Positions 1 through 12,203 are shown, counted from the first letter of the stretch. The stretch is DNA of 64,000 bases from Serripes groenlandicus (GCA_031761405.1 JASEVX010000008.1:75972744-76036743), one strand, 5' to 3'. Numbers and translations: made by a program. Notes: a model not told the origin generated them from the sequence alone.

Positions 1-3000
1 ATGTAGGCTGGTCGTAGTGACTGGTCCGTGATGTTTACACAGAGGAATAACCGGACACATATATAACGATGGGACTGCATGTAGGCTGGTCGTAGTGACT
101 AGTCCGTGGTGTTTACACAGAGGAATAACCGGACACATATATAACGATGGGACTGGATGTAGGCATGTCGTAGTGACTTGTCCGTGGTGTTTACACAGAG
201 GAATAACCGGACACATATATAACGATGGGACTGCATGTAGGCTGGTCGTAGTGACTAGTCCGTGATGTTTACACAGAGGAATAACCGGACACATAGATAA
301 CGATGGGACTGGATGTAGGCTGGTCGTAGTGACTAGTCTGTGATGTTTACACAGAGGAATAACCGGACACATATATAACGATGGGACTGCATGTAGGCTG
401 GTCGTAGTGACTAGTCCGTGATGTTTACACAGAGGAATAACCGGACATATAGATAACGATGGGACTGCATGTAGGCTGGTTGTAGTGACTAGTCCGTGAT
501 GTTTACACAGAGGAATAACCGGACACATATATAACGATGGGACTGCATGTAGGCTGGTCGTAGTGACTAGTCCGTGGTGTTTACACAGAGGAATAACCGG
601 ACACATATATAACGATGGGACTGCATGTAGGCTGGTCGTAGAGACTAGTGCGTGATGTTTACACAGAGGAATAACCGGACACATAGATAACGATGGGACT
701 GCATGTAGGCTGGTCGTAGAGACTAGTGCGTGATGTTTACACAGAGGAATAACCGGACACATATATAACGATGGGACTGCATGTAGGCTGGTTGTAGTGA
801 CTAGTCTGTGATGTTTACACAGAGGAATAACCGGACACATATATAACGATGGGATGTACAGGCTGGTCGTAGTGACTAGTCTGTGATGTTTACACAGAGG
901 AATAACCGGACACATATATAACGATGGGACTGCATGTAGGCTGGTTGTAGTGATTAGTCCGTGATGTTTACACAGAGGAATAGCCGGACACATAGATAAC
1001 GATGGGACTGCATGTAGGCTGGTCGTAGTGACTAGTCCGTGATGTTTACACAGAGGAATAACCGGACACATATATAACGATGGGACTGCATGTAGGCTGG
1101 TCGTAGTGACTAGTCCGTGATGTTTACACAGAGGAATAACCGGACACATATATAACGATGGGACTGCATGTAGGCTGGTCGTAGTGACTAGTCCGTAATG
1201 TTTACACAGAGGAATAACCGGACACATATATAACGATGGGACTGCATGTAGGCTGGTCGTAGTGACTAGTCCGTGATGTTTACACAGAGGAATAACCGGA
1301 CACATATATAACGATGGGACTGCATGTAGGCTGGTTGTAGTGACTAGTCCGTGATGTTTACACAGAGGAATAACCGGACACATAGATAACGATGGGACTG
1401 CATGTAGGCTGGTCGTAGTGACTAGTCTGTGATGTTTACACAGAGGAATAACCGGACACAAATATAACGATGGGACTGCATGTAGGCTGGTCGTAGTGAC
1501 TAGTCCGTGGTGTTTACACAGAGGAATAACCGGACACATATATAACGATGGGACTGCATGTAGGCTGGTCGTAGTGACTAGTCCGTGATGTTTACACAGA
1601 GGAATAACCGGACACATAGATAACGATGGGACTGCATGTAGGCTGGTCGTAGTGACTAGTCCGTGATGTTTACACAGAGGAATAACCGGACACATATATA
1701 ACGATGGGACTGCATGTAGGCTGGTCGTAGTGACTAGTCCGTGATGTTTACACAGAGGAATAACCGGACACATAGATAACGATGGGACTGCATGTAGGCT
1801 GGTCGTAGTGACTAGTCCGTGATGTTTACACAGAGGAATAACCGGACACATAGATAACGATGGGACTGCATGTAGGCTGGTCGTAGTGACTAGTCCGTGA
1901 TGTTTACACAGAGGAATAACCGGACACATATATAACGATGGGACTGCATGTAGGCTGGTCGTAGTGACTGGTCCGTGATGTTTACACAGAGGAATAACCG
2001 GACACATATATAACGATGGGACTGCATGTAAGCTGGTCGTAGTGACTAGTCCGTGATGTTTACACAGAGGAATAACCGGACACATAGATAACGATGGGAC
2101 TGCATGTAGGCTGGTTGTAGTGACTTGTCCGTGATGTTTACACAGAGGAATAACCGGACACATATATAACGATGGAACTGCATGTAGGCTGGTTGTAGTG
2201 ACTAGTCCGTGGTGTTTACACAGAGGAATAACCGGACACATATATAACGATGGGACTGCAAGTAGGCTGGTCGTAGTGACTAGTCCGTGATATTTACACA
2301 GAGGAATAACCGACACATATATAAAGATGGGACTGCATGTAGGCATGTCGTAGTGACTGGTCCGTGATGTTTACACAGAGGAATAACCGGACACATAGAT
2401 AACGATGGGACTGCATGTAAGCTGGTCGTAGTGAATAGTCGGGGATGTTTACACAGAGGAATAACCGGACACATATATAACGATGGGACTGCATGTAGGC
2501 ATGTCGTAATGACTGGTCCGTGATGTTTACACAGAGGAATAACCGGACACATATATAACGATGGAACTGCATGTAGGCTGGTTGTAGTGACTAGTCCGTG
2601 ATGTTTACACAGAGGAATAACCGGACACATATATAACGATGGGACTGCATGTAGGCTGGTCGTAGTGACTAGTCCGTGATGTTTACACAGAGGAATAACC
2701 GGACACATATATAACGATGGGACTGCATGTAGGCTGGTCGTAGTGACTAGTCCGTGATGTTTACACAGAGGAATAACCGGACACATAGATAACGATGGGA
2801 CTGCATGTAGGCATGTCGTAGTGACTGGTCCGTGATGTTTACACAGAGGAATAACCGGACACATAGATAACGATGGGACTGCATGTAGGCTGGTCGTAGT
2901 TAATAGTCCGTGATGTTTACACAGAGGAATAACCGGACACATATATAACGATGGGACTGCATGTAAGCTGGTCGTAGTGACTAGTCCGTGATGTTTACAC

Positions 3001-4938
3001 AGAGGAATAACCGGACACATATATAACGATGGGACTGCATGTAGGCCTGTCGTAGTGACTGGTCCGTGATGTTTACACAGAGGAATAACCGGACACATAT
3101 ATAACGATGGGACTGCATGTAGGCTGGTTGTAGTGACTAGTCCGTGATGTTTACACAGAGGAATAACCGGACACATATATAACGATGGGACTGGATGTAG
3201 GCTGGTCGTAGTGACTAGTCCGTGGTGTTTACACAGAGGAATAACCGGACACATATATAACGATGGGACTGCATGTAGGCTGGTCGTAGTGACTAGTCCG
3301 TGATGTTTACACAGAGGAATAACCGGACACATAGATAACGATGGGACTGCATGTAGGCTGGTCGTAGTGACTAGTCCGTGATGTTTACACAGAGGAATAA
3401 CCGGACACATAGATAACGATGGGACTGCATGTAGGCTGGTTGTAGTGACTAGTCCGTGATGTTTACACAGAGGAATAACCGGACACATAGATAACGATGG
3501 GACTGCATGTAGGCTGGTCGTAGTGACTAGTCCGTGATGTTTACACAGAGGAATAACCGGACACATAGATAACGATGGGACTGCATGTAGGCTGGTCGTA
3601 GAGACTAGTGCGTGATGTTTACACAGAGGAATAACCGGACACATAGATAACGATGGGACTGCATGTAGGCTGGTCGTAGTGACTAGTCCGTGATGTTTAC
3701 ACAGAGGAATAACCGGACACATATATAACGATGGGATGTAGGCTGGTCGTAGTGACTAGTCCGTGGTGTTTACACAGAGAAATAACCGGACACATATATA
3801 ACGATGGGACTGCATGTAAGCTGGTCGTAGTGACTAGTCCGTGATGTTTACACAGAGGAATAACCGGACACATATATAACGATGGGATGTAGGCTGGTCG
3901 TAGTGACTAGTCCGTGGTGTTTACACAGAGGAATAACCGGACACATATATAACGATGGGACTGCATGTAAGCTGGTCGTAGTGACTAGTCCGTGATGTTT
4001 ACACAGAGGAATAACCGGACACATAGATAACGATGGGACTGCATGTAGGCTGGTCGTAGTGACTAGTCCGTGATGTTTACACAGAGGAATAACCGGACAC
4101 ATATATAACGATGGGACTGCATGTAGGCTGGTCGTAGTGACTAGTCCGTGATGTTTACACAGAGGAATAACCGGACACATATATAACGATGGGACTGCAT
4201 GTAAGCTGGTCGTAGTGACTAGTCCGTGATGTTTACACAGAGGAATAACCGGACACATAGATAACGATGGGACTGCATGTAGGCTGGTCGTAGTGACTAG
4301 TGCGTGATGTTTACACAGAGTAATAACCGGACACATAGATAACGATGGGACTGCATGCAGGCTGGTTGTAGTGACTAGTCCGTCGTGTTTACACAGAGGA
4401 ATAACCGGACACATATATAACGATGGGACTGCATGTAGGCTGATCGTAGTGACTAGTCCGTCGTGTTTACACAGAGGAATAACCGGACACATATATAACG
4501 ATGGGACTGCATGTAGGCTGGTCGTAGTGACTAGTCCGTGATGTTTACACAGAGGAATAACCGGACACATATATAACGATGGGACTGCATGTAAGCTGGT
4601 CGTAGTGACTAGTCCGTGATGTTTACACAGAGGAATAACCGGACACATAGATAACGATGGGACTGCATGAAGGCTGGTCGTAGTGACTAGTGCGTGATGT
4701 TTACACAGAGGAATAACCGGACACATAGATAACGATGGGACTGCATGCAGGCTGGTTGTAGTGACTAGTCCGTGATGTTTACACAGAGGAATAACCGGAC
4801 ACATATATAACGATGGGACTGCATGTAGGCTGGTCGTAGTGACTGGTCCGTGATGTTTACACAGAGGAATAACCGGACACATATATAACGATGGGACTGC
4901 ATGTAGGCTGGTTGTAGTGACTAGTCCGTGATGTTTAC
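1..4938. repeat. 78-bp minisatellite array, about 63 copies
   Basis: A near-perfect head-to-tail array of a 78-bp unit runs from the window edge. Each unit contains ATGTAGGCTGGTCGTAGTGA, then GTTTACACAGAGGAATAACC, then CGATGGGACTGC. Copies differ mainly by single substitutions (TATATA versus TAGATA, GGTCG versus GGTTG, GACTAG versus GACTGG) and a few short deletions, for example near 850 and 3735. Because 78 is 26 codons, one minus-strand frame stays open for hundreds of residues with a 26-residue period. I see no splice sites, non-repetitive flank or coding bias, so I do not call it a gene. The left end lies outside the window. The right end stops inside a unit, after GATGTTTAC. Confidence 0.97.
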
Positions 4939-6003
4939 GGGTTGCGAGTGGTCATGCGAGTGTTGCAAGATGTCATGCGAGTGTTGCGAGTGGTCATGTG
5001 AGTGTTGCGAGTGGTCATGTGAGTGTTGCGAGTGGTCATGCGAGTGTTGCAAGATGTCATGCGAGTGTTGCGAGTGGTCATGTGAGTGTTGTGAGTGTTG
5101 TGAGTGGTCATGTGAGTGTTGTGAGTGGTCATGCGAGTGTTGTGAGTGGTCATGCGAGTGTTGTGAGTGGTCATGCGAGTGTTGTGAGTGGTCATGCGAG
5201 TGTTGTGAGTGGTCATGCGAGTGTTGTGAGTGGCCATGTGAGTGTTGTGAGTGGTCATGCGAGTGTTGTGAGTGGTCATGCGAGTGTTGTGAGTGGTCAT
5301 GCGAGTGTTGTGAGTGGTCATGCGAGTGTTGTGAGTGGTCATGTGAGTGTTGTGAGTGGTCATGTGAGTGTTGTGAGTGGTCATGCGAGTGTTGTGAGTG
5401 GCCATGCGAGTGTTGTGAGTGGCCATGCGAGTGTTGTGAGTGGTCATGCGAGTGTTGTGAGTGGTCATGTGAGTGTTGTGAGTGGTCATGTGAGTGTTGT
5501 GAGTGGTCATGCGAGTGTTGTGAGTGGTCATGCGAGTGTTGTGAGTGGCCATGCGAGTGTTGTGAGTGGTCATGCGAGTGTTGTGAGTGGTCATGTGAGT
5601 GTGGTGAGTGGTCATGTGAGTGTTGTGAGTGGTCATGTGAGTATTGCAAGTGGTCATGCGAGTGTTGTGAGTGGTCATGCGAGTGTTGTGAGTGGTCATG
5701 TGAATGTTGCGAGAGGCCATGCGAGTATTGCGAGTGGTCATGCGAGTGTTGTGAGTGGTCATGCGAGTGTTGTGAGTGGTCATGCGAGTGTTGTGAGTGG
5801 TCATGCGAGTGTTGTGAGTGGTCATGCGAGTGTTGTGAGTGGTCATGCGAGTGGTCATGCGAGTGTTGTGAGTGGTCATGCGAGTGTTGTGAGTGGTCAT
5901 GCGAGTGTTGTGAGTGGTCATGCGAGTGTTGTAAGTGGTCATGCGAGTGTTGCAAGAGGTCATGCGAGTGTTGTGAGTGGTCATGCGAGTGTTGCGAGTG
6001 CTT
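4939..6003. repeat. 21-bp minisatellite array, about 50 copies
   Basis: A tandem array of a 21-bp unit (GAGTGTTGTGAGTGGTCATG plus C) begins directly where the 78-bp array breaks off. Most variation is C/T exchange (TGCGAG versus TGTGAG, TGGTCA versus TGGCCA). There are a few unit-length irregularities near 5090 and 5850. The unit is seven codons long and lacks stops in several frames, so long reading frames appear on both strands: Cys/Trp-rich on plus, His-rich on minus. They are a consequence of the period and I do not annotate them as genes. Confidence 0.96.
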
Positions 6004-7305
6004 GCGAACACATTATGAATTAAGCGATTGCACAATCGATTGCTCTTGCGACAGCGTCTCTTCGTCACTTGTTCTCCAGCCGCCGGACAGTACACATCGA
6101 GTCAAGTTCATCATGCCAAGCCTACTGTTTTGATCAACCTGAGATTTTAGCTCTTTACAAATCAGCTAACCGAATGACTTTTAGTCAACTGTTTACAGGA
6201 ATCCATACGGAAGAGTTTACTTCATCGTTATCAGGGGAAGCAATTATGCAAATACTCTGATTAAGTAAATCTCAGTATCAGTGTTTTCTCCCCTGGTGGG
6301 CCACTATAACACACAACAAGCCAGATCTCTGATGCGACTGTTTCTTATCTTAGACGGTGGTATGGCTAATTGGAAATACATGTATACTGATAAATAAAAA
6401 CAATCGATATTAATTGTGCTGGTGATATCATCAGATCAGAATTCAATTTAACTTGATATTTCGGATATAGAATGAATAAATAAGAAGAAAACACATTTTG
6501 CCTCAAACTTATTTAATTATCTAAACATACGTTGTCTTTTATTGTGATTGCAATTGCACTGTTTGAAATATAAAAAGGAAACAACATACAAATGGCACCT
6601 GTACACGTGCTGTCTTGTGTATTATACATGTAGCATAATTAAATGTATGCAGTAAATAGATTAGCAGATAATAATTAAGAATAATTTCTAAAAAACCGGT
6701 AAGGGACTAATAAATATAGCATATTAAATACAATAAATATATACAATACATTGACTATCTCAACATAATTTAATTTAAATAAATACGTTTCAAATATACA
6801 TGTAAATGAATTGGTCATGATATGCTGTACAATTTTATATATATAGGATCTTACATAAGTTGTTATTTGATATAAACTTTTATTAAACGAGTTTTTGAAA
6901 TTTTATTTAACGAGCCTTAATTTGGCGAGTTAAATAATATTTCATAAACGAGTTTAATAAAAGTTTATATCAAATTTCAACGAGTGTAAGATTCTTTTTA
7001 TCACATTACAAAACGCCTGAAAAATGGTAATTTTCCTTAGTAAACGTCTTTTGGCGCTAAACGACGTCGTGATTACTTAGTAACGTTCGAGATTGCTAAG
7101 TGACGTTACGTCATTTCACGTTTTTTATAGTACACGTGTGTGCTATAAGGAATTAGAATATGGTTATATTAAATTGAAAACAACATGAGCAATGTCATGT
7201 GATAAAAGTATATTATATACACACATATTTTATCAATTTTAATCAGTATATATCTACGGCATTTCTTTCTTACATATTCCTTATCATCTATCACTGGCAC
7301 TAACG
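6004..7305. other. AT-rich spacer without a recognised gene
   Basis: Unique, AT-rich DNA lies between the 21-bp array and the terminal exon of the minus-strand gene. Short open frames near 6070-6260 have no recognisable domain and no supporting splice signals. The only clear structure is the inverted repeat at 6845-6997. I see nothing else in this stretch. Confidence 0.6.
6845..6997. repeat. Imperfect inverted repeat, MITE-like hairpin
   Basis: The left arm reads GATCTTACA, then GATATAAACTTTTATTAAAC, then TTTAACGAGCC. The right arm is its reverse complement: GGCGAGTTAAAT, GTTTAATAAAAGTTTATATC, then GTGTAAGATTC. Fewer than ten bases separate the arms, so the whole 150 bp can fold into one long hairpin. 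No target-site duplication is obvious. It is probably a MITE or the end of a larger AT-rich transposon, but the family is not identified. Confidence 0.7.
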
Positions 7306-7835
7306 TTATTGTGGAGCATCAATTGCTATGTGCAGCATTTCTCTCAATTTGTCAATTTTCCGAACTTTCGTGTTAATTCCATACGATTTCAGTTTTGATC
7401 TTATTTCCGGAATTGTCATTTCGTTGATGGGTATTTCATTTTCCTTTTCAAATTGTGTATGTGCGTTCTTTATTCCAAATTCTATTCTTCTTTTCTTCGA
7501 TGCTGATTTGTCCCGTTTAATTTCACCCCACCATTCAGTGTTGACTTTGCTGTACTTCTGTTTAATCCTTTCACAACCCGCATCCAGTGAGTACTCCATT
7601 CGTTTTCGAATCTTTAGGTCATCCATGGTTTGGTCGAACTTGTTGCTCCGCCTTTGGTGGATAAGTTTAATCTGGTCGTTCATTTTTTCGACGCCTTGGC
7701 CACTATAGTTTCCTATTCCACCAAACCTTTCGACGAATGCGGGTACGTGGTACAACAGACAGTGCATATAAGGTGTCACGCGATGATAGATTCCTGGGGG
7801 TGATACCCCTCCCACTTCACGAGGACACGCTCTCC
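7306..7835 (-). CDS. Terminal exon: chromodomain second half in one frame, 170-residue SAP-ended frame in another
   Basis: Read on the minus strand, a polypyrimidine stretch and TTTAG precede the exon start at 7835. From the first base, phase 0 gives GERVLVKWEGYHPQES, the centre of a chromodomain, and stops at a TGA about 19 codons in. The frame starting at the third base is open to the TAA at 7306-7308 (about 176 codons). It contains VTPYMHCLLYHVP, a GQGVEKMND motif, a basic central helix and a C-terminal stretch (MTIPEIRSKLKSYGI...KIDKLREML) with the helix-loop-helix pattern of a SAP DNA-binding motif. From memory, the TPYMH/YHVP/GQGVEK-ND block resembles uncharacterised, possibly transposon-derived invertebrate proteins; I cannot verify this. 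A one-base change in the C5 run near 7800 would join the two frames, so this may be a frameshifted gene. No intact start exists in the long frame within this exon. Confidence 0.6.
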
Positions 7836-9119
7836 CTAAAACAATAAAGTATAATCAAATACAGTTTTTAACCTTATACTAAGACGTTGCGCACAATGTT
7901 CGCTACGTTTATGTAACGTCAAAATCTAGGAACAACGTCAAATTTACGGACTTCACTTTAAAGCGTACAGGGACGTTAACACAAAGACATTCATTCTCTC
8001 TCAACACCGACTTTGTTAAATATTTTCGCTATACTGTTTAACACATTTATTTTATTTATTATTTATTTTTATTGAAACTTGTTTTCTAGAATAAATTAAT
8101 ATTTTATAGTTTAAATATTTAGCAAATCGGTTAAATAATGAATGTTTAATATCTCGCTTAACATGTTTAATATCAACTTTCGTCTAAAATCTTTTTCTAC
8201 GAACATAGTGATTGAAAGTGTGATTAATGAAACGGCCACGTAGATTTACATTTAATGATTTATAAATGCATGCATTCATTATAAAATCAGTCATCTGTGC
8301 CTTATTAATACAGGGAGATATAGAACTACGGCCACATCGGCATGTGTCTGGTCTTTTATGATTACGAGTTTATATACATCATTTTTATTTTATTTTAGTA
8401 CATATATGCTGCACAATATCTTCCGAGTAACCAAATGAAAAGATAGCTTATATACAAGTATCTAAAATCTTAATATTTTCCCCATATATTAAACGATTAT
8501 TTTATAAATCAGTTACATATTGGAATATGCAAATATGCATTGATAAGCATGATAATTTGGAGAGTTAATTATTATCAAGTGAGATAAACAGCGATTACAA
8601 CCAGATAACACTTGAATTAATGAACCCCTAATGCGCAGTTTTATGTGATGTTGCGGGAACAAATTAATTAGTAACAGAACACTTTATGTTATATTTTGGC
8701 AATATTAAATTAATATATATATTTTTATAATTATTGTAATTCCTAATAGTTATTGTTTTAACTGTAAAACAAACATGCTATATTTGTAAAATAATAGTTA
8801 TTGAATCTATTCCGTATATATATAGACATTACTTTGTAAAATGAAATTAGACAATACTGCAAATATCTTCAATCTCGATCGCATATTGTTATATGTAATT
8901 AATGTATTACATGTCAATATTGAAAGATGCAGGATGTGCACATGTTTGTGAAATATAAACCCAATGATATTTTTTTTTATAATTTATGCAAAAAGTAAAA
9001 ATAAGTCTGAACAAAGAATCATCAAATTAGAAGGATCTACCTTATTTGATGTAGCTAATTCATATATTTCATCAAAATTATCGTTACTTTATATTTCTAA
9101 CAAATTAAGTGTTACTTAC
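7836..9119 (-). other. Intron of the minus-strand chromodomain gene
   Basis: The interval is bounded on the minus strand by a consensus donor (AG|GTAAGT at 9120/9119) and an acceptor (TTTTAG at 7836). It is 1,284 bp long and AT-rich, with no internal open frame of note. Both boundary exons are phase 0 across it for the chromodomain reading. Confidence 0.6.
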
Positions 9120-9314
9120 CTCTGGCAATTTTTTCCTTAATATTATCCTTTCAACTGTATATGTTTCAGGTAAAACATTTGGTTTGACACTGCGTCTACA
9201 TTTTCGAATACATATTGGTATTGCGTTTCCCTCATTAAGTGTCTTGTAATTAACTCTTCCTTTACGAGGTGTTTTGCATGACTGTTCCATAGTTAGTTTA
9301 AAATTGATATGCAT
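9120..9314 (-). CDS. First coding exon of a chromodomain protein
   Basis: This exon is open on the minus strand from the ATG at 9314 to a perfect donor (CCAGAG|GTAAGT). It encodes 65 residues. A second Met eight residues in, before EQSCKTPRKGR, is an equally good start. The N-terminal part is basic. The last 15 residues (ETYTVERIILRKKLPE) match the first strand of a chromodomain, and the domain continues after phase-0 splicing into the exon at 7835. The three usual aromatic-cage positions (Tyr of YTVE, Trp of VKWEGY and the following Tyr) are all present in the spliced reading. The family binds methyl-lysine histone tails; many invertebrate copies ride in retroelements. The spliced product would be only about 84 residues and would lack the C-terminal helix. 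Confidence 0.65.
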
Positions 9315-10104
9315 TTAAGAATTATACCACGTGCACAAATTTAATTCGACACGTGTCAGGCAAATATCATGTGCGTGCAATAAACAAAACCATAGCATGA
9401 ATATTGAATAAGTGACACCTAACTACGCGCTCGTAATAATGACGCGTGTCATTAATCCTTTAAATACACAGATTTGTGACACCGATATGTATATTCAAAA
9501 TTGATTAAATCAAACCCCGGAATAGACAATACCTTTTCATTTCCATAGACAGTTTTTAAATATATCATTAGTTTTATTGTGTATTTTGTTTGTTAAAAAA
9601 AAAAATTAAATTTCAATATTTTATCTACAATATATCAAACGAATACCTTTTCGCTACCTCATAATACATGAGTTTATTTTGCTGTTCTATCATAGTCCAT
9701 ACTTATAAGTAACGAATGCAATACTGTATCGATAACAATAACTTATTTTAAATCAGATTATATATTTAGAATCTACATGATTACACCTTTTAAAACATAT
9801 GCCGGATGGTGTATTAATTTAGACATAATTTTAAGAAAATAGTGAGTAAAAACTGATGGTTAACGTTATTTACAAAATTTGTACATAAGAATAGAGCAGA
9901 AACTAGTGGTATTTTTCAAACGAAAATTGAAGCAACCAAATATTGAGCTATTTTGATGAAAAAAGTATCACCCTAAAGGAATTAAATTAACCATTAAGGA
10001 CTTATGCCGGATGGTATATAAAGTTAATAAGAAAGTTCAATTTTAAATCGTTTTTTGATTTCTCCCTATATAAATCAATGTAAATTTCTTATTAGTATCT
10101 TAGT
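9315..10104. other. AT-rich intergenic stretch
   Basis: No open frame, splice-bounded exon or repeat family is recognised here. A short motif, ATGCCGGATGGT, occurs twice about 210 bp apart (near 9800 and 10003), which may mark a small duplicated element. The region would include any promoter of the minus-strand gene, but I cannot point to one. Confidence 0.5.
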
Positions 10105-10332
10105 ATCTATTGGCGCAGTCATCTGATGGCTTATCAGATCAAGTGCTGATAAAAATGCCTATGATGAAAATTCTTGGACATGGGCTCACCGGATGGCTTT
10201 TAGTCTTCGTGAGAAAGAATTCAGATGCGACTGGACAGAAGAACACCACTATGGACAGATTCAAGGCCTTAAAGTCACCTAAGGTTCAAGGCCTTTCAGA
10301 TAAAGTCGGGGGGGGGGGGGGGGGGGGGGGAA
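10105..10332 (+). other. Possible retroelement remnant ending in a 23-G run
   Basis: A compositionally distinct, GC-richer block starts with TATTGGCGCAGTC, which resembles a retroelement primer-binding region. It ends in an uninterrupted G run (10308-10330), directly followed by AATGTTGTGACGCG. A polypurine tract followed by TGT is the layout expected at the start of a 3' LTR. No protease, reverse transcriptase or integrase motif is visible and no matching LTR pair was found, so this is tentative. Confidence 0.25.
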
Positions 10333-10862
10333 TGTTGTGACGCGTCGTGACGTCTGCATAAACCTCGAACCCATAGTGGCGCGAATAGTTGATATGGGGA
10401 ACCAGTCGATCATATTCTCACTTCCAGCTGTCCTAGCGAATACACGTTAAACCGAAACTCACTAAGAAGCGAAGAAGTAAAAGTAACAACCACAGGATTA
10501 TACAGGTAATAGCACCCTGTAGAGATCCACCAATTCACTTAAGACCGTACGGATCACTTCAGGTTTATGCTACAGCAATTTTGTGTTTCAAGATTTCCAA
10601 TTTTATTGTCGAACATAAAAGTGGGTGGGGTTGCATTATCGCAGTGTGATAACATCATGTACAAATTCAAAAATGTCCTTGGGACACAGACAGGGATAAA
10701 GACTAACATTTTGAGCTTGGTGGCCAACTGGACCACTTACTATAGAATAATGGTGGCCCAGAGAAAAATTTGGTGGCCCAACCTTTTCAATAATACAACT
10801 ACGCAAATTCATATATGATTTTTTTTAATTCATATTATATGTAGCCTATTACAACAAGCAAA
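10333..10862. other. Unassigned sequence after the poly-G run
   Basis: A stretch of mixed composition with no convincing exon. The motif TGGTGGCC occurs three times between 10719 and 10783. If the preceding block is a retroelement end, part of this stretch could be an LTR, but no terminal CA or partner copy was identified. Confidence 0.35.
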
Positions 10863-11100
10863 CATGTCCCCTTCGAAGAAGAGGGGGTTAGGAGTCACTG
10901 TGGTGGGCTGTCTGTCTGTCTGTCTGTTGGTCGGAAGCCATATTTTGTCCGGCCTATTTCTTACAAACCACCAAGTGGAATTCAATAAAAGTTTACTTGA
11001 AGCTTCTATCCCAAGAGGAGATGTGCATATCCTAAAGGGGTTACAATTGCATGTTATTTTACAGAGTTAGGGCCCTTTTACTTATTAAGTTTTGGTGTAG
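10863..11100 (+). mobile_element. 5' fragment of a hairpin-ended element
   Basis: The fragment starts ATGTCCCCTTCGAAGAAG followed by AGGGG, a short terminal hairpin, then a CTGT-rich stretch and TTGTCCGGCCTATTTCTTAC. This is the same order (hairpin, CTGT microsatellite, TTGTCCGGCC) as the 5' end of the elements at 31313 and 35759, but diverged. It lacks the tandem interior and a recognisable 3' end, so it is a truncated relative. Confidence 0.55.
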
Positions 11101-11383
11101 GTCAAGGTGCTGTTTAGGGGGTATTTATCATCTTCAGTGATAGTTCTAGTTTTATTTAAATTTATTCAATGCAAAACCAAATGAAGAAAAGTCATTCATG
11201 AAAACTGATGAACTATTGTTTTTAAATTGGAAACAGGAATCTAGAGTATCAATCTCAATTCCTGCTTGAAATCATTTTAAATTATGTTCCTGCTAGGATC
11301 GGATGTAATGTTGACATATAAATCGTACACTGTCCTGTTTCAGTAGTGACTGACCTAAATCGGTGACCTTGTTATTTTTCATT

Positions 11384-11507
11384 TTCTAGCCTAGTACTGG
11401 TTTGTTTACCCAGGGATCATGAATAAGTGAACTGTCGCCGTGATATAACTGAAATATTGTTGAAAGCGGCGTAAAACCTCAATAAATACATAAATAAATT
11501 AATAAAT
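11384..11507 (+). mobile_element. 3' part of a tRNA-derived SINE
   Basis: Contains GTCGCCGTGATATAACTGAA, TGTTGAAAGCGGCGTAAAAC and then an AATA-rich tail. The same core occurs in the full-length SINE at 30267-30537 and, inverted, at 25378-25500. The tRNA-related head is missing or too diverged to see. Confidence 0.7.
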
Positions 11508-12203
11508 TAAGTGCACTATCTCCGTTGTGAATACAAACTTGGGAAACCCAAAATATACCATCGTATTTGCGATATGTAAATTAAAACTAATTTTAGAATT
11601 CCGAAAGCCCAAATGTATACAGTAAACGTCATCAATATTGGGGTCGTTGAATATGCATGTCGATTGTAAACTTCCGCTAATATTGCAAAACTGAAAGTAT
11701 ATATATACTCCCAGCCACTCGGTAAATCTCGAAAAATCACCGCAATAACAGCGATGTGTCAAAGAAACAACCCTGTAAAAGATTGACAATAAGAAATGCT
11801 ATTATTCGGCCCAAAATTTTCACTCGCAAAAATATGCTGGTTCCTGAAATCTCACCTTGCAATTTGAAATTTGCACTCGCGAGTTTGCAAGCTTAAATTC
11901 GAACCCTGTAAAACAACCTTTTCTTTTTGGGTCCGCTAACCCAGTCGAGAAAACGCTGCATTGTAAGTTTTGTTAAATTTGACTGTGCGCAGACATTTTG
12001 AAAAAGCTGACGTAATACTTATAAGTCTGTTTGGGATATTTTCCGTATCTATTTATAGATAACAGGTACCCAATTTCGTTTACACGTAGAATAAATCCGA
12101 TAACCGTCGCTCATTTATCGCCTAGAGGGGTCCTAATATTGACAATTGTATTTGGAATCTCTCGATCTTCCATGTTTTGTTCGCCGATGAAACAAGTTAA
12201 ACA
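11508..12203. other. Intergenic DNA without a recognised gene
   Basis: Short open frames on both strands have no domain signature. TCACTCGC and CACTCGCGAG motifs around 11820-11885 recall the TCACTCGCCC ends of the element at 42270-43232 and may be a decayed relative. Nothing else can be supported. Confidence 0.4.

Noticed and set aside
2280..4882. Long minus-strand reading frames with a 26-residue period (MCPVIPLCKHHG...)
   Set aside because: They arise from a 78-bp tandem unit with no stop in that frame. They begin and end within the array and lack flanking gene structure.
4921..6133. Four overlapping frames of 340-400 residues, Cys/Trp-, His-, Thr/Arg- and Val/Ser-rich
   Set aside because: All are readings of the 21-bp array; openness in several frames at once is expected from a stop-free 21-mer.
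7328..7708. 126-residue plus-strand frame opposite the terminal exon
   Set aside because: Hydrophobic antisense shadow of the minus-strand coding frame, with no independent signal.
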